Part shown: positions 1 to 5,166 of the stretch, in pieces
How the letters are laid out: each line of letters begins with the position of its first letter
How positions within the stretch are numbered: the first letter of the stretch is position 1
Assembly (NCBI GenBank): GCA_020200675.1
Contig: JAIVIG010000122.1
Coordinates: 1 to 6,613 of the forward strand
Direction: 5' to 3'
DNA: 6,613 nt
Source: Actinomycetota bacterium
Lineage (GTDB): Bacteria; Actinomycetota; Rubrobacteria; Rubrobacterales; Rubrobacteraceae
Notes under the pieces: generated by a model
Databases searched by the model: none
Told to the model about the DNA's origin: nothing
The model's input: the letters and a program-made list of their open reading frames with translations, nothing else
Position numbers and translations under genes: made by a program

Positions 1-638
1 TTGCCGTGGGTCATAACCACGGTGTCGAACTCCTCCGCGAGCAGCCTCTCGGCCGAGCGCTTCGCTTGTGGGGGATTCGTGCAGGCAGCCTTCGTGCCTC
101 CGACCAGGACCTTGCGCAGCAGGATCCCGAACGCGTCGCCGGTGAACAGGAGGCCGTCCTCGTCGCGCAGGAGCGAGGTGTGCCCGAGGGTGTGGCCCGG
201 CGTGGGGACCACGCGGAAGCCCGCTACCACGTCTCCCTCGTGCGCCACGCGGTCCACCGGGACCGTCGGTAGCTTCTGGAAACGGCTGAAGAAGCGGAGT
301 AGAGGGCTACTCGCCGGGTCCGGTTCGCGTTCGCCTGAGATGATCTCCGCTTCGTGTCCCGGCGCCACCACTTCCGCGTCCGGCGCCCACTCCAGCATGC
401 CCGGCAGGCCGCCGATGTGGTCCGGGTGGTGGTGCGTGATGTAGATGCGCTTCAGGTCCTCCGGCCTCCCCCCGAGCCTGGCCAGGGCTTCCCGGATGCG
501 GCCCGCGCTGCTCCCCAGGCCGGTGTCCACCAGCGCAAAGCCGTCGCGGTCTTCGAGGAGCAAGACCGAGATCGCGTTGGACATCCTGATCGCGTCCACT
601 CGGTATACCCCCGATGCTACACGTTCCGGCGCGGTCAT
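1..638 (-). CDS. MBL-fold metallohydrolase, 3' end beyond left edge
   Basis: This gene encodes a metallo-beta-lactamase-fold hydrolase, probably a soluble cytoplasmic two-metal enzyme; the substrate cannot be told. Reading from the ATG at 638-636, 212 residues are visible with no stop before the window edge. The metal site looks complete: HHHPDH at residues 69-74 (the HxHxDH signature), His149 in TPGHT, Asp168 in FTGDAF, and His211 in MTHG at the very edge. The VDTG strand-turn at residues 37-40 is also typical of glyoxalase-II-like members. The start is supported by a perfect AAGGAGG ten bases upstream. There is no signal peptide or membrane segment. It is divergent from ald across 279 bases. 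Because the last metal ligand is already visible, probably only the C-terminal part is missing. Family is secure; lactonase, glyoxalase or thioesterase-like roles all remain possible. Confidence 0.9.
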   Translation of the reverse strand, partial: MTAPERVASGVYRVDAIRMSNAISVLLLEDRDGFALVDTGLGSSAGRIREALARLGGRPEDLKRIYITHHHPDHIGGLPGMLEWAPDAEVVAPGHEAEIISGEREPDPASSPLLRFFSRFQKLPTVPVDRVAHEGDVVAGFRVVPTPGHTLGHTSLLRDEDGLLFTGDAFGILLRKVLVGGTKAACTNPPQAKRSAERLLAEEFDTVVMTHG

Positions 639-648
639 ACCTACAGAG

Positions 649-655
649 CCTCCTT
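649..655 (-). promoter_or_regulatory. Shine-Dalgarno of the MBL-fold gene
   Basis: The minus strand reads AAGGAGG here, a full match to the anti-Shine-Dalgarno, with a 10-base spacer to the ATG at 638-636. It fixes the start of the MBL-fold gene. Confidence 0.8.
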
Positions 656-725
656 GCCGAGATCCGGCGTCGCGACCGTAACACGCAAAGAGGGTACCAC
701 CGGTGCTCGCTCTTGGCCTTCGATT

Positions 726-735
726 CCGTGCACGG
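726..735. repeat. Perfect 10-bp palindrome, possible operator
   Basis: CCGTGCACGG is its own reverse complement and lies in the middle of the divergent region. This position would suit a dimeric regulator acting on ald, the MBL-fold gene, or both. The palindrome is seen directly; the operator role is inference. Lrp-type regulators (AldR) control ald in other actinobacteria, but I do not recognise their site here. Confidence 0.35.
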
Positions 736-848
736 TCACCTGCCGGACGACCTTTCTTCTGTATTTGCTTGCTCCGGTCTACCGCACCCGGGCCGAAAGT
801 CGGACGATCGGCCTCCAGTTTTCGGTACGAGCGAGTCCCGGTACGTCT

Positions 849-878
849 TTGCGCGTTTGCGGCAGGCCGGTGTAAGGT
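849..878 (+). promoter_or_regulatory. Weak candidate promoter for ald
   Basis: TTGCGC (849-854) and TAAGGT (873-878) are separated by 18 bases and resemble sigma-70-type -35 and TAnnnT -10 boxes. A start about seven bases downstream would leave a leader of roughly 33 bases before the ATG at 918. The match is modest and based on position as much as on sequence. Confidence 0.3.
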
Positions 879-903
879 ATGTGTGCGACGATCGAACTTA
901 TCA

Positions 904-912
904 GGGAAGGGG
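904..912 (+). promoter_or_regulatory. Shine-Dalgarno that decides the ald start
   Basis: GGGAAGGGG sits five bases before the ATG at 918. It favours 918 over the in-frame ATG at 879, which would add 13 residues not found in alanine dehydrogenases and has no ribosome site. Confidence 0.7.
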
Positions 913-917
913 TTCTC

Positions 918-2042
918 ATGGCTGCGGTGGTCGGGATTCCGAAGGAGGTCAAGGACAACGAGCGGCGGGTCTCGATGCAGCCTGACGGGGTCGCGGAGTT
1001 GGTGCATCACGGGCACGAGGTGGTCGTCGAGACGGGGGCCGGGGTCGGGGCCGGCTTCGAGGACGAGGAGTACGAATCGTGCGGAGCGCGTGTCGTCGGT
1101 AGCGCCGACGAGGTCTTCGAGGCGGCGGGCCTGATCGTAAAGGTTAAGGAGCCGGTGCCGGAGGAGCACGACCGCTTTCGGGAGGGGCAGGAGCTCTTCA
1201 CGTACCTGCACCTCGCCGCGGACAAGGAACTCACGGAGTTCCTCATGGAGCGGAAGATAAACTCCATCGCCTACGAGACGGTCGAACTGCCCGACGGCAG
1301 CCTGCCGCTCCTCACTCCGATGAGCGAGGTCGCGGGGAGGATGGCGGTGCAGGCAGCGGCGCACCACCTGGAGAGCACGCAGGGGGGCGCGGGCTTGCTC
1401 CTCGGCGGCGTGCCGGGGACGCCCGCGGCACGGCTCACCATCATTGGCGGCGGCGTGGTGGGGACGGAGGCCGCCAAGATAGCTTTGGGTATGCGGGCCA
1501 TCGTGAGCGTCCTGGACACCAACCCCAAGCGCCTCGCGTACCTCTCCGACATCTTCGAGGGCAGGGCGGATCTTGTTATCCCCAACAGGGCTCGTACGGC
1601 TGCCTACGTGAGGGGAGCGGACGTGGTCGTAGGCGCGGTCCTCGTGGCCGGGGCGAAGGCGCCGAAGATAGTAACCCGCGACATGGTCGCGAGCATGAGG
1701 GACGGGAGCGTTATAGTGGACGTTGCCGTGGACCAGGGCGGGTGCATCGAGACGAGCCGCCCGACGACCCACTCGGACCCGACCTACGTCGAGGAGGGCG
1801 TGGTCCACTACTGCGTCGCCAACATCCCCGGCGCGGTCGCCCGCACCTCGACGCTCGCCCTGACCAGCGTGACGCTCCCGTACCTCCTCGAGATCGCCGA
1901 CAACGGCGTGGAGGGCGCGGCACAGAGGGACCCGGTGCTCGCCAAAGGCCTCTCGACCCTGCGCGGCCACCTCGTCTCCGAGCCGGTAGCCGAGGCCCAC
2001 GGCCTGCTCTACGAACCCGCCGAGAAGCTCCTCGGCGGCTAG
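918..2042 (+). CDS. ald: Alanine dehydrogenase (NAD-dependent)
   Basis: This enzyme catalyses reversible NAD-dependent oxidative deamination of L-alanine to pyruvate and ammonia in the cytoplasm, serving alanine catabolism or ammonium assimilation. The product is 374 residues, the usual family length, and aligns by eye along its whole length with the Mycobacterium tuberculosis enzyme with a two-residue offset. Key residues are present: Arg17 and Lys77 (pyruvate binding, VKVKEP), His98 in TYLHLA (catalytic), and Asp272 in VAVDQGG (catalytic). The nucleotide-binding loop is IIGGGVVG at residues 175-182, followed by Asp200 in VLDTN, which favours NAD over NADP. The conserved PMSEVAGR (134-141) and QGGAGLLLGGVPG (155-167) segments are intact. 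The start is ATG 918 because of the strong Shine-Dalgarno. It heads a plus-strand run; no terminator hairpin follows its TAG stop. Confidence 0.97.
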   Translation: MAAVVGIPKEVKDNERRVSMQPDGVAELVHHGHEVVVETGAGVGAGFEDEEYESCGARVVGSADEVFEAAGLIVKVKEPVPEEHDRFREGQELFTYLHLAADKELTEFLMERKINSIAYETVELPDGSLPLLTPMSEVAGRMAVQAAAHHLESTQGGAGLLLGGVPGTPAARLTIIGGGVVGTEAAKIALGMRAIVSVLDTNPKRLAYLSDIFEGRADLVIPNRARTAAYVRGADVVVGAVLVAGAKAPKIVTRDMVASMRDGSVIVDVAVDQGGCIETSRPTTHSDPTYVEEGVVHYCVANIPGAVARTSTLALTSVTLPYLLEIADNGVEGAAQRDPVLAKGLSTLRGHLVSEPVAEAHGLLYEPAEKLLGG

Positions 2043-2082
2043 GAGGTCCCTCGTCGCCGAAGGTGGATGCTCGGAGGAGGAC

Positions 2083-2088
2083 TATAAA
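2083..2088 (+). promoter_or_regulatory. TATAAA, possible -10 box upstream of the ACAD gene
   Basis: TATAAA stands out in this GC-rich sequence, 41 bases after the ald stop and 70 bases before the orphan ATG at 2158. No convincing -35 box lies 16-18 bases upstream, so this is only a candidate. Confidence 0.25.
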
Positions 2089-2146
2089 GACCACTTGCGG
2101 ACGCTCCGGAGAGACTAGACCGTCGCCTCCGCGCGACCGACAAGAG

Positions 2147-2175
2147 AAAGGTTGCCGATGAGATTCGACGTCCCG
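2147..2175 (+). other. Orphan ribosome site and start codon, probable relic of the ACAD start
   Basis: AAAGG (2147-2151) lies six bases before ATG 2158, which opens the peptide MRFDVP. That resembles the first residues of many acyl-CoA dehydrogenases, but the frame is +1 relative to the ACAD body and closes at 2371-2373 without family resemblance. The body becomes recognisable in the other frame only nine bases later (RGEFKRS from about 2181). The simplest reading is that this is the original start of the downstream gene, cut off by a deletion that also shifted the frame. The sites are seen directly; the relic interpretation is inference. Confidence 0.5.
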
Positions 2176-2201
2176 ATAGTAGAGGCGAGTTCAAGCGCTC
2201 C

Positions 2202-3233
2202 GTGCATCGACTCGGGGCCGATGCCGGGCTCTACGCCCCGAACATCTCCAAACGCCTCGGCGGGCGGGGTACGTCGTTGCGCGCTTCGATGTACTTGCAA
2301 GAGGAGGTCTTTCTGCGCGGCTTCCGGGGGCAGCAGTGGATCCTCGCCTGGACCGACGGCCCCAACCCCATGATCGAGGAAGCGACCGACCGCGCGGTGG
2401 AGGAGTTCGTCGAGCCGCTCATGAGCGCCGAAATAACGACTGCTTTCGCCCAGACCGAGCCAGAGGCGGGCTCGGACGCCACGAGCATGCAGACCACCGC
2501 CCGGCGCGCAAACGGCGACTGGGTCATAACGGGACACAAGCACCTGATAACGAACGCTCCATTCGCCGAGGTCGTGCAGGTCGTCGCGCGCACCGAAGAC
2601 GGCCGCTTCGGCGTCTTCCTCGTCCCGGAGGGGACGCCCGGTTTCTCCCGCGGTCCGATCCAGCAGACCATGCTGGACGACGGGCAGACGGGCTCGCTCA
2701 CCTTCGAGGAATGTCGCATCCCCCACGACATGGGGCTCGGGGAGCCGCGGAAGGACTTCTCGGTGCCGATGCGTTGGATCAACTGGACGAAAGCAAGGCG
2801 TGCCGGCATGTGCGTGGGTCTCTCGCGCTACTGCCTGGACCGCGCGCTGGAGTACGCGAAGGAACGCGAGGCCTTCGGTAGACCCATCGGCTCCTTCGAA
2901 CAGGTGGCCCTGCAGATCAGCGAAGCCTACCGGAAGACGTGGGCGGCGCGGGCGGCGTGCGACCGCCTCCTGGAAGAACTCGACGCCTCCGATCCCTACG
3001 AGAACCCTGACGCCGCGACGCGGGCGGATTTCGCGTCGATCAAGCTCATAACCGAGGAGTGCTTGCTGGAGGCCTCAGACGTGGCCATACAGGTCTTCGG
3101 GGGCCTTGGGCTGCTCAAGTCCACGGGCCTCGAGCACATCTTCCGGGTGGCGCGCAACCTCCGGATACCGGGCGGCACGGCCGAGATACAGCGCCGCGAG
3201 ATCGCCCGCTCGCTCGGCCTCCTCAAGGGGTAA
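2202..3233 (+). CDS. Acyl-CoA dehydrogenase family protein, N-terminus apparently truncated
   Basis: This is an FAD-dependent acyl-CoA dehydrogenase-family flavoprotein that would introduce a 2,3-double bond into an acyl-CoA thioester; the substrate is unknown. Numbering from GTG 2202 (343 residues), the signatures are TEPEAGSD at 85-92, WVITGHKHLITNA at 107-119, the central helix ending in REAFGRPIG at 222-230, QVFGGLG at 297-303, and the C-terminal IPGGTAEIQRREIARSL at 322-338. The family usually has about 380 residues with TEPxAGSD near 125-135, so about 40 N-terminal residues are missing. Homology clearly continues upstream of GTG 2202 in frame (RGEFKRS), but no ATG, GTG or TTG occurs back to the in-frame TAA at 2085. 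GTG 2202 is therefore only the first canonical start and has a weak ribosome site. Gly324 occupies the position of MCAD's catalytic Glu376. The gene may be inactive, start unusually, or carry an assembly error. Confidence 0.85.
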   Translation: MHRLGADAGLYAPNISKRLGGRGTSLRASMYLQEEVFLRGFRGQQWILAWTDGPNPMIEEATDRAVEEFVEPLMSAEITTAFAQTEPEAGSDATSMQTTARRANGDWVITGHKHLITNAPFAEVVQVVARTEDGRFGVFLVPEGTPGFSRGPIQQTMLDDGQTGSLTFEECRIPHDMGLGEPRKDFSVPMRWINWTKARRAGMCVGLSRYCLDRALEYAKEREAFGRPIGSFEQVALQISEAYRKTWAARAACDRLLEELDASDPYENPDAATRADFASIKLITEECLLEASDVAIQVFGGLGLLKSTGLEHIFRVARNLRIPGGTAEIQRREIARSLGLLKG

Positions 3234-3304
3234 GGGCAGGCCCCGAGATCGAGGACCCTAAAGTAGCCGAAACCGGACGAGGCCCTCTACCGATCCTACT
3301 CGTC
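3234..3304 (+). other. ACAD/ApgM junction with no canonical start codon in any plus frame
   Basis: These 71 bases contain no ATG, GTG or TTG in any plus-strand frame. The ApgM frame is nevertheless open through here and encodes the family's first hydrophobic strand (PILLVV) just before the metal-ligand Asp at 3311-3313. A purine-rich stretch, AAGGGCAGG (3232-3240), overlaps the ACAD stop and lies seven bases before an in-frame ATC at 3248, the most plausible non-standard start. No terminator or promoter is visible. Confidence 0.55.
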
Positions 3305-4579
3305 GTGCTGGACGGGCTACCCGACCGCCCCTACCGCTCACTTTGCGGACGTACGCCCCTGGAGGCGGCCCGCACCCCGACGATGGATTCTCTGGCCCGG
3401 GAGGGGCAATCAGGCTTCTACTATCCTCTGGGACCAGGACGAATACCGAGCACGGAACTCGCACACTTCCGTATCTTCGGCTATGGAGACCACCCGTTTC
3501 CCGGGCGGGCATGCCTGGAGGCCCTGGGCCACGGGGTCCCCTGCGCCCCAGGCGACGCCTTCAGCTTCCTCGCCCCGCGCCGGGTCGAGCGCGGCCCCGA
3601 CGGCGCCTTCTACGTCGTGGGCGGCTACGGCGAGAGACCAGAACACGCCCCCGCCGTCTACTCCGCCCTGGATGGTTGGACGGATGAGGGGTCGGGATAC
3701 CGCTTCGAGGTGTTCCCCCTCGACGGCGGCGAGGCGATCCTCCGCATCCGGCAGGGAGACGCTCCCGAACCTCCCAGCGGCGAGATGACCGACTCGGACC
3801 CTTTCTTCTTCACCGACCTGCCGGTGCTCAGGCCCCGGCCGCTTGCCTCGGCCAGCCGGCCCGAAACGGCGGCACGAACCGCCGACGCACTGAACCGGTT
3901 CTTGCTGGAAGCGGCCGGCACGTTCGACGAGGGATCTTCGAGTACAGGTACCGGAACCCTACTGGTGAGCAAGTGGACGGGCACGTTCGTGCCCATTCCC
4001 CCGTTCGCGGAGCTGGCCGGAACGTCGGGCGCGAGCGTCGCTTCGAGCGGCTTGTTCCGTGGTCTGGCCCGTCTCATCGGGCTCGAGTTCTTTTACGAGC
4101 TGGACGGCGACCTCTCCGGGAAGTTGGATCGCGCGCTCGGTGCGCTGGAGGCGGGAGAAGCGGGGTTCGTCCACGTGCATACAAAGGTCGCGGACGAGGC
4201 GGCGCACTCCGGAGATCCGGCACACAAGGTGGAGGTCATAGAAGAACTCGACCGGGAGATGGCGGCGCTCCGCGAGCTCCCACCGGACCGGTTCGTGCTG
4301 TGCGTGACCTCCGACCACTGCACGCCGGTGGGTGGGCGGACGGTCCACTGGGGCGATTCCGTGCCGCTGCTGGTCAGGGGACCTTACGTCAGGGTGGACG
4401 GGGTGACTCTCTTCGACGAGCGCTCGGCCACCCGGGGCGGTCTCGGCCACATCGGGGCCGGCGACGTGCTCCCGTACCTGTTGTGCCAGGCGGACCGGGC
4501 GCACTTCAGGGGAGCGCGGCCCACACCCGACGAAGTCTTGGGCATCCCGCGGAGCGGCGAGGCCTGGCCCGGGCCTTGA
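3305..4579 (+). CDS. ApgM-family phosphoglycerate mutase-like protein (alkaline phosphatase superfamily)
   Basis: This belongs to the archaeal-type cofactor-independent phosphoglycerate mutase family, metal-dependent enzymes interconverting 3- and 2-phosphoglycerate through a phospho-Ser intermediate. GTG 3305 gives 424 residues (archaeal ApgM about 410), but the family's first beta-strand lies just upstream, so the true start is probably earlier, perhaps ATC 3248. Family landmarks are TPLEAARTPTMDSLA, GYGDHPFPGR, LARLIGLEF, the SDHCTP segment, and RGGLGHIGAGDVLPYLL. Metal ligands by hand alignment are Asp (3311), Asp and His (4193, 4205), Asp and His (4313, 4316) and His (4346). The usual GSDTAH nucleophile segment reads STELAH, placing Thr (3452) at the Ser position. 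Thr nucleophiles occur elsewhere in the superfamily, so a different mutase or phosphohydrolase activity is possible. Homologues have been misnamed phosphonopyruvate decarboxylases. It overlaps the next gene. Confidence 0.85.
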   Translation: MLDGLPDRPYRSLCGRTPLEAARTPTMDSLAREGQSGFYYPLGPGRIPSTELAHFRIFGYGDHPFPGRACLEALGHGVPCAPGDAFSFLAPRRVERGPDGAFYVVGGYGERPEHAPAVYSALDGWTDEGSGYRFEVFPLDGGEAILRIRQGDAPEPPSGEMTDSDPFFFTDLPVLRPRPLASASRPETAARTADALNRFLLEAAGTFDEGSSSTGTGTLLVSKWTGTFVPIPPFAELAGTSGASVASSGLFRGLARLIGLEFFYELDGDLSGKLDRALGALEAGEAGFVHVHTKVADEAAHSGDPAHKVEVIEELDREMAALRELPPDRFVLCVTSDHCTPVGGRTVHWGDSVPLLVRGPYVRVDGVTLFDERSATRGGLGHIGAGDVLPYLLCQADRAHFRGARPTPDEVLGIPRSGEAWPGP

Positions 4580-5166
4580 AGAATTCCCGCGAAAAAGTAC
4601 CGCTTTGGGGATGCGTCTACGGGCGCTTCCAACCGTTCCACGACGGGCACCTGGAGTACGTGCTCCGCGCCTGGCAGCGGTGCGAGCGGCTGATCGTAGG
4701 TATCACCGTCGCCGACCCTACCGCGGTCCGGAAGGAGGACGCGAGCCCGCACCGGCACGAGCCGGCCTCCAACCCGTTCACTTACTTCGAGCGCCTGCAG
4801 ATGATCCGGGACACCCTGCTCGCCGAGGGCCTAAAAGCGCGTGACTTCGGGATCGTGCCGTTCCCCGTACACGATCCCGGCCTCATCGGCCACTACGTGC
4901 CCGAGGGGACCACGCATTTCGTCCGGGTCTACTCGCGCTGGGAAGAGGAGAAGGTCCGCCGCCTGCGCGACGAGGGCTTCCCCGTCGAGGTCTTGGATCC
5001 CGGAGAAGAGAAGAAGGTCTCCGGGATCCAGGTACGCTGCCTTATGCGCGAGAGCCTCCCCTGGGATCACCTCGTGCCCCGCTGCGCGGCGGAGGTCGTC
5101 CGCCGAATCCTCGCCGAGGATCCCTCCCGGCTTCAGGCCCCTTCTTCTAGGAGCCCTTCGCGCTGA
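4576..5166 (+). CDS. NadM/NMNAT-like nucleotidyltransferase
   Basis: The product is a cytoplasmic HxGH-family nucleotidyltransferase most like archaeal NMN adenylyltransferase (NadM), which joins AMP from ATP to nicotinamide mononucleotide. The 196 residues compare with about 170-190 in NadM. Visible motifs are GRFQPFHDGH at 16-25 (His22 and His25 bind the triphosphate), GITVADP at 42-48, NPFTYFERLQMI at 66-77, and VSGIQVR with PWDHLVP at 148-168, matching the NadM ISATEIR...PWEDLVP block with Gly replacing a usual Ala/Ser. The start is TTG 4576, whose last two bases overlap the previous TGA stop; the next residues lead straight into the first strand, WGCVYG. Such overlap implies translational coupling with the ApgM-like gene. 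The acceptor is uncertain, since NMNAT-like proteins in phosphonate pathways (FrbH, PhpF) use CTP instead. The last 12 residues look unstructured, and the 3' end overlaps the convergent prpE. Confidence 0.85.
   Translation: MKNSREKVPLWGCVYGRFQPFHDGHLEYVLRAWQRCERLIVGITVADPTAVRKEDASPHRHEPASNPFTYFERLQMIRDTLLAEGLKARDFGIVPFPVHDPGLIGHYVPEGTTHFVRVYSRWEEEKVRRLRDEGFPVEVLDPGEEKKVSGIQVRCLMRESLPWDHLVPRCAAEVVRRILAEDPSRLQAPSSRSPSR
4848..4879. repeat. 10-bp perfect inverted repeat inside the nucleotidyltransferase gene
   Basis: CGGGATCGTG (4848-4857) pairs perfectly with CACGATCCCG (4870-4879) around a 12-base loop. It lies in coding sequence for residues 91-102 and is not followed by a T-run, so it is not an intrinsic terminator. 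Confidence 0.6.
4994..5030. repeat. 13-bp perfect inverted repeat inside the nucleotidyltransferase gene
   Basis: TGGATCCCGGAGA (4994-5006) pairs perfectly with TCTCCGGGATCCA (5018-5030) around an 11-base purine loop (5007-5017). As RNA this would be a very stable hairpin. It spans codons 140-152, just before and into the conserved VSGIQVR motif. No U-tract follows on either strand, so a simple terminator is unlikely. It shares the CGGGATC core with the repeat at 4848-4879. Confidence 0.8.
5147..5166. other. Convergent 3' overlap of the nucleotidyltransferase gene and prpE
   Basis: The TGA of the plus-strand nucleotidyltransferase (5164-5166) lies 20 bases past the TAG of prpE (5149-5147 on the minus strand), so the two coding ends overlap tail to tail. 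There is no intergenic space for a terminator, and I see no hairpin with a T-run on either strand nearby. Read-through would produce complementary 3' mRNA ends. Confidence 0.8.

Larger units (their letters stand above)
639..917. other. Divergent intergenic region, MBL-fold gene / ald
   Basis: These 279 bases separate two divergently transcribed genes and should carry promoters for both. Short open frames cross the region but lack a ribosome site and any recognisable protein. It contains a perfect 10-bp palindrome (726-735), the shorter palindromes GGTACC (693-698) and CACCGGTG (698-705), and a weak candidate promoter for ald near 849-878. I could not pick a convincing promoter for the minus-strand gene. 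No RNA gene or attenuator is evident. Confidence 0.6.

Noticed and set aside
879..917. Longer ald starting at ATG 879
   Set aside because: The 13 extra residues are absent from the family, and the strong Shine-Dalgarno is at 904-912, right before ATG 918.
2104..2111. CTCCGGAG palindrome after ald as a terminator or operator
   Set aside because: It is only 8 bp, has no T-run, and such GC palindromes are common at this base composition.
2158..2373. Small independent gene starting at ATG 2158
   Set aside because: It has a good ribosome site, but beyond MRFDVP the product is low-complexity Ser/Pro sequence that overlaps conserved ACAD coding in another frame. I treat the ATG as a relic start.
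3059..3247. Upstream in-frame extension of the ApgM-like gene to GTG 3059
   Set aside because: It overlaps the well-conserved ACAD C-terminus by 175 bases, encodes Gly/Pro/Arg-rich sequence typical of an out-of-frame shadow, and has no counterpart in ApgM proteins.
3959..4504. Long minus-strand open frame opposite the ApgM-like gene
   Set aside because: It is an Arg/Gly/Pro-rich mirror of a GC-rich gene with clear homology on the plus strand, with no ribosome site or family match.
5107..5121. Hairpin ATCCTC-GCC-GAGGAT as a terminator
   Set aside because: The 6-bp stem is inside coding sequence, no T-run follows, and codons for Ile-Leu-Ala-Glu-Asp readily create it by chance.
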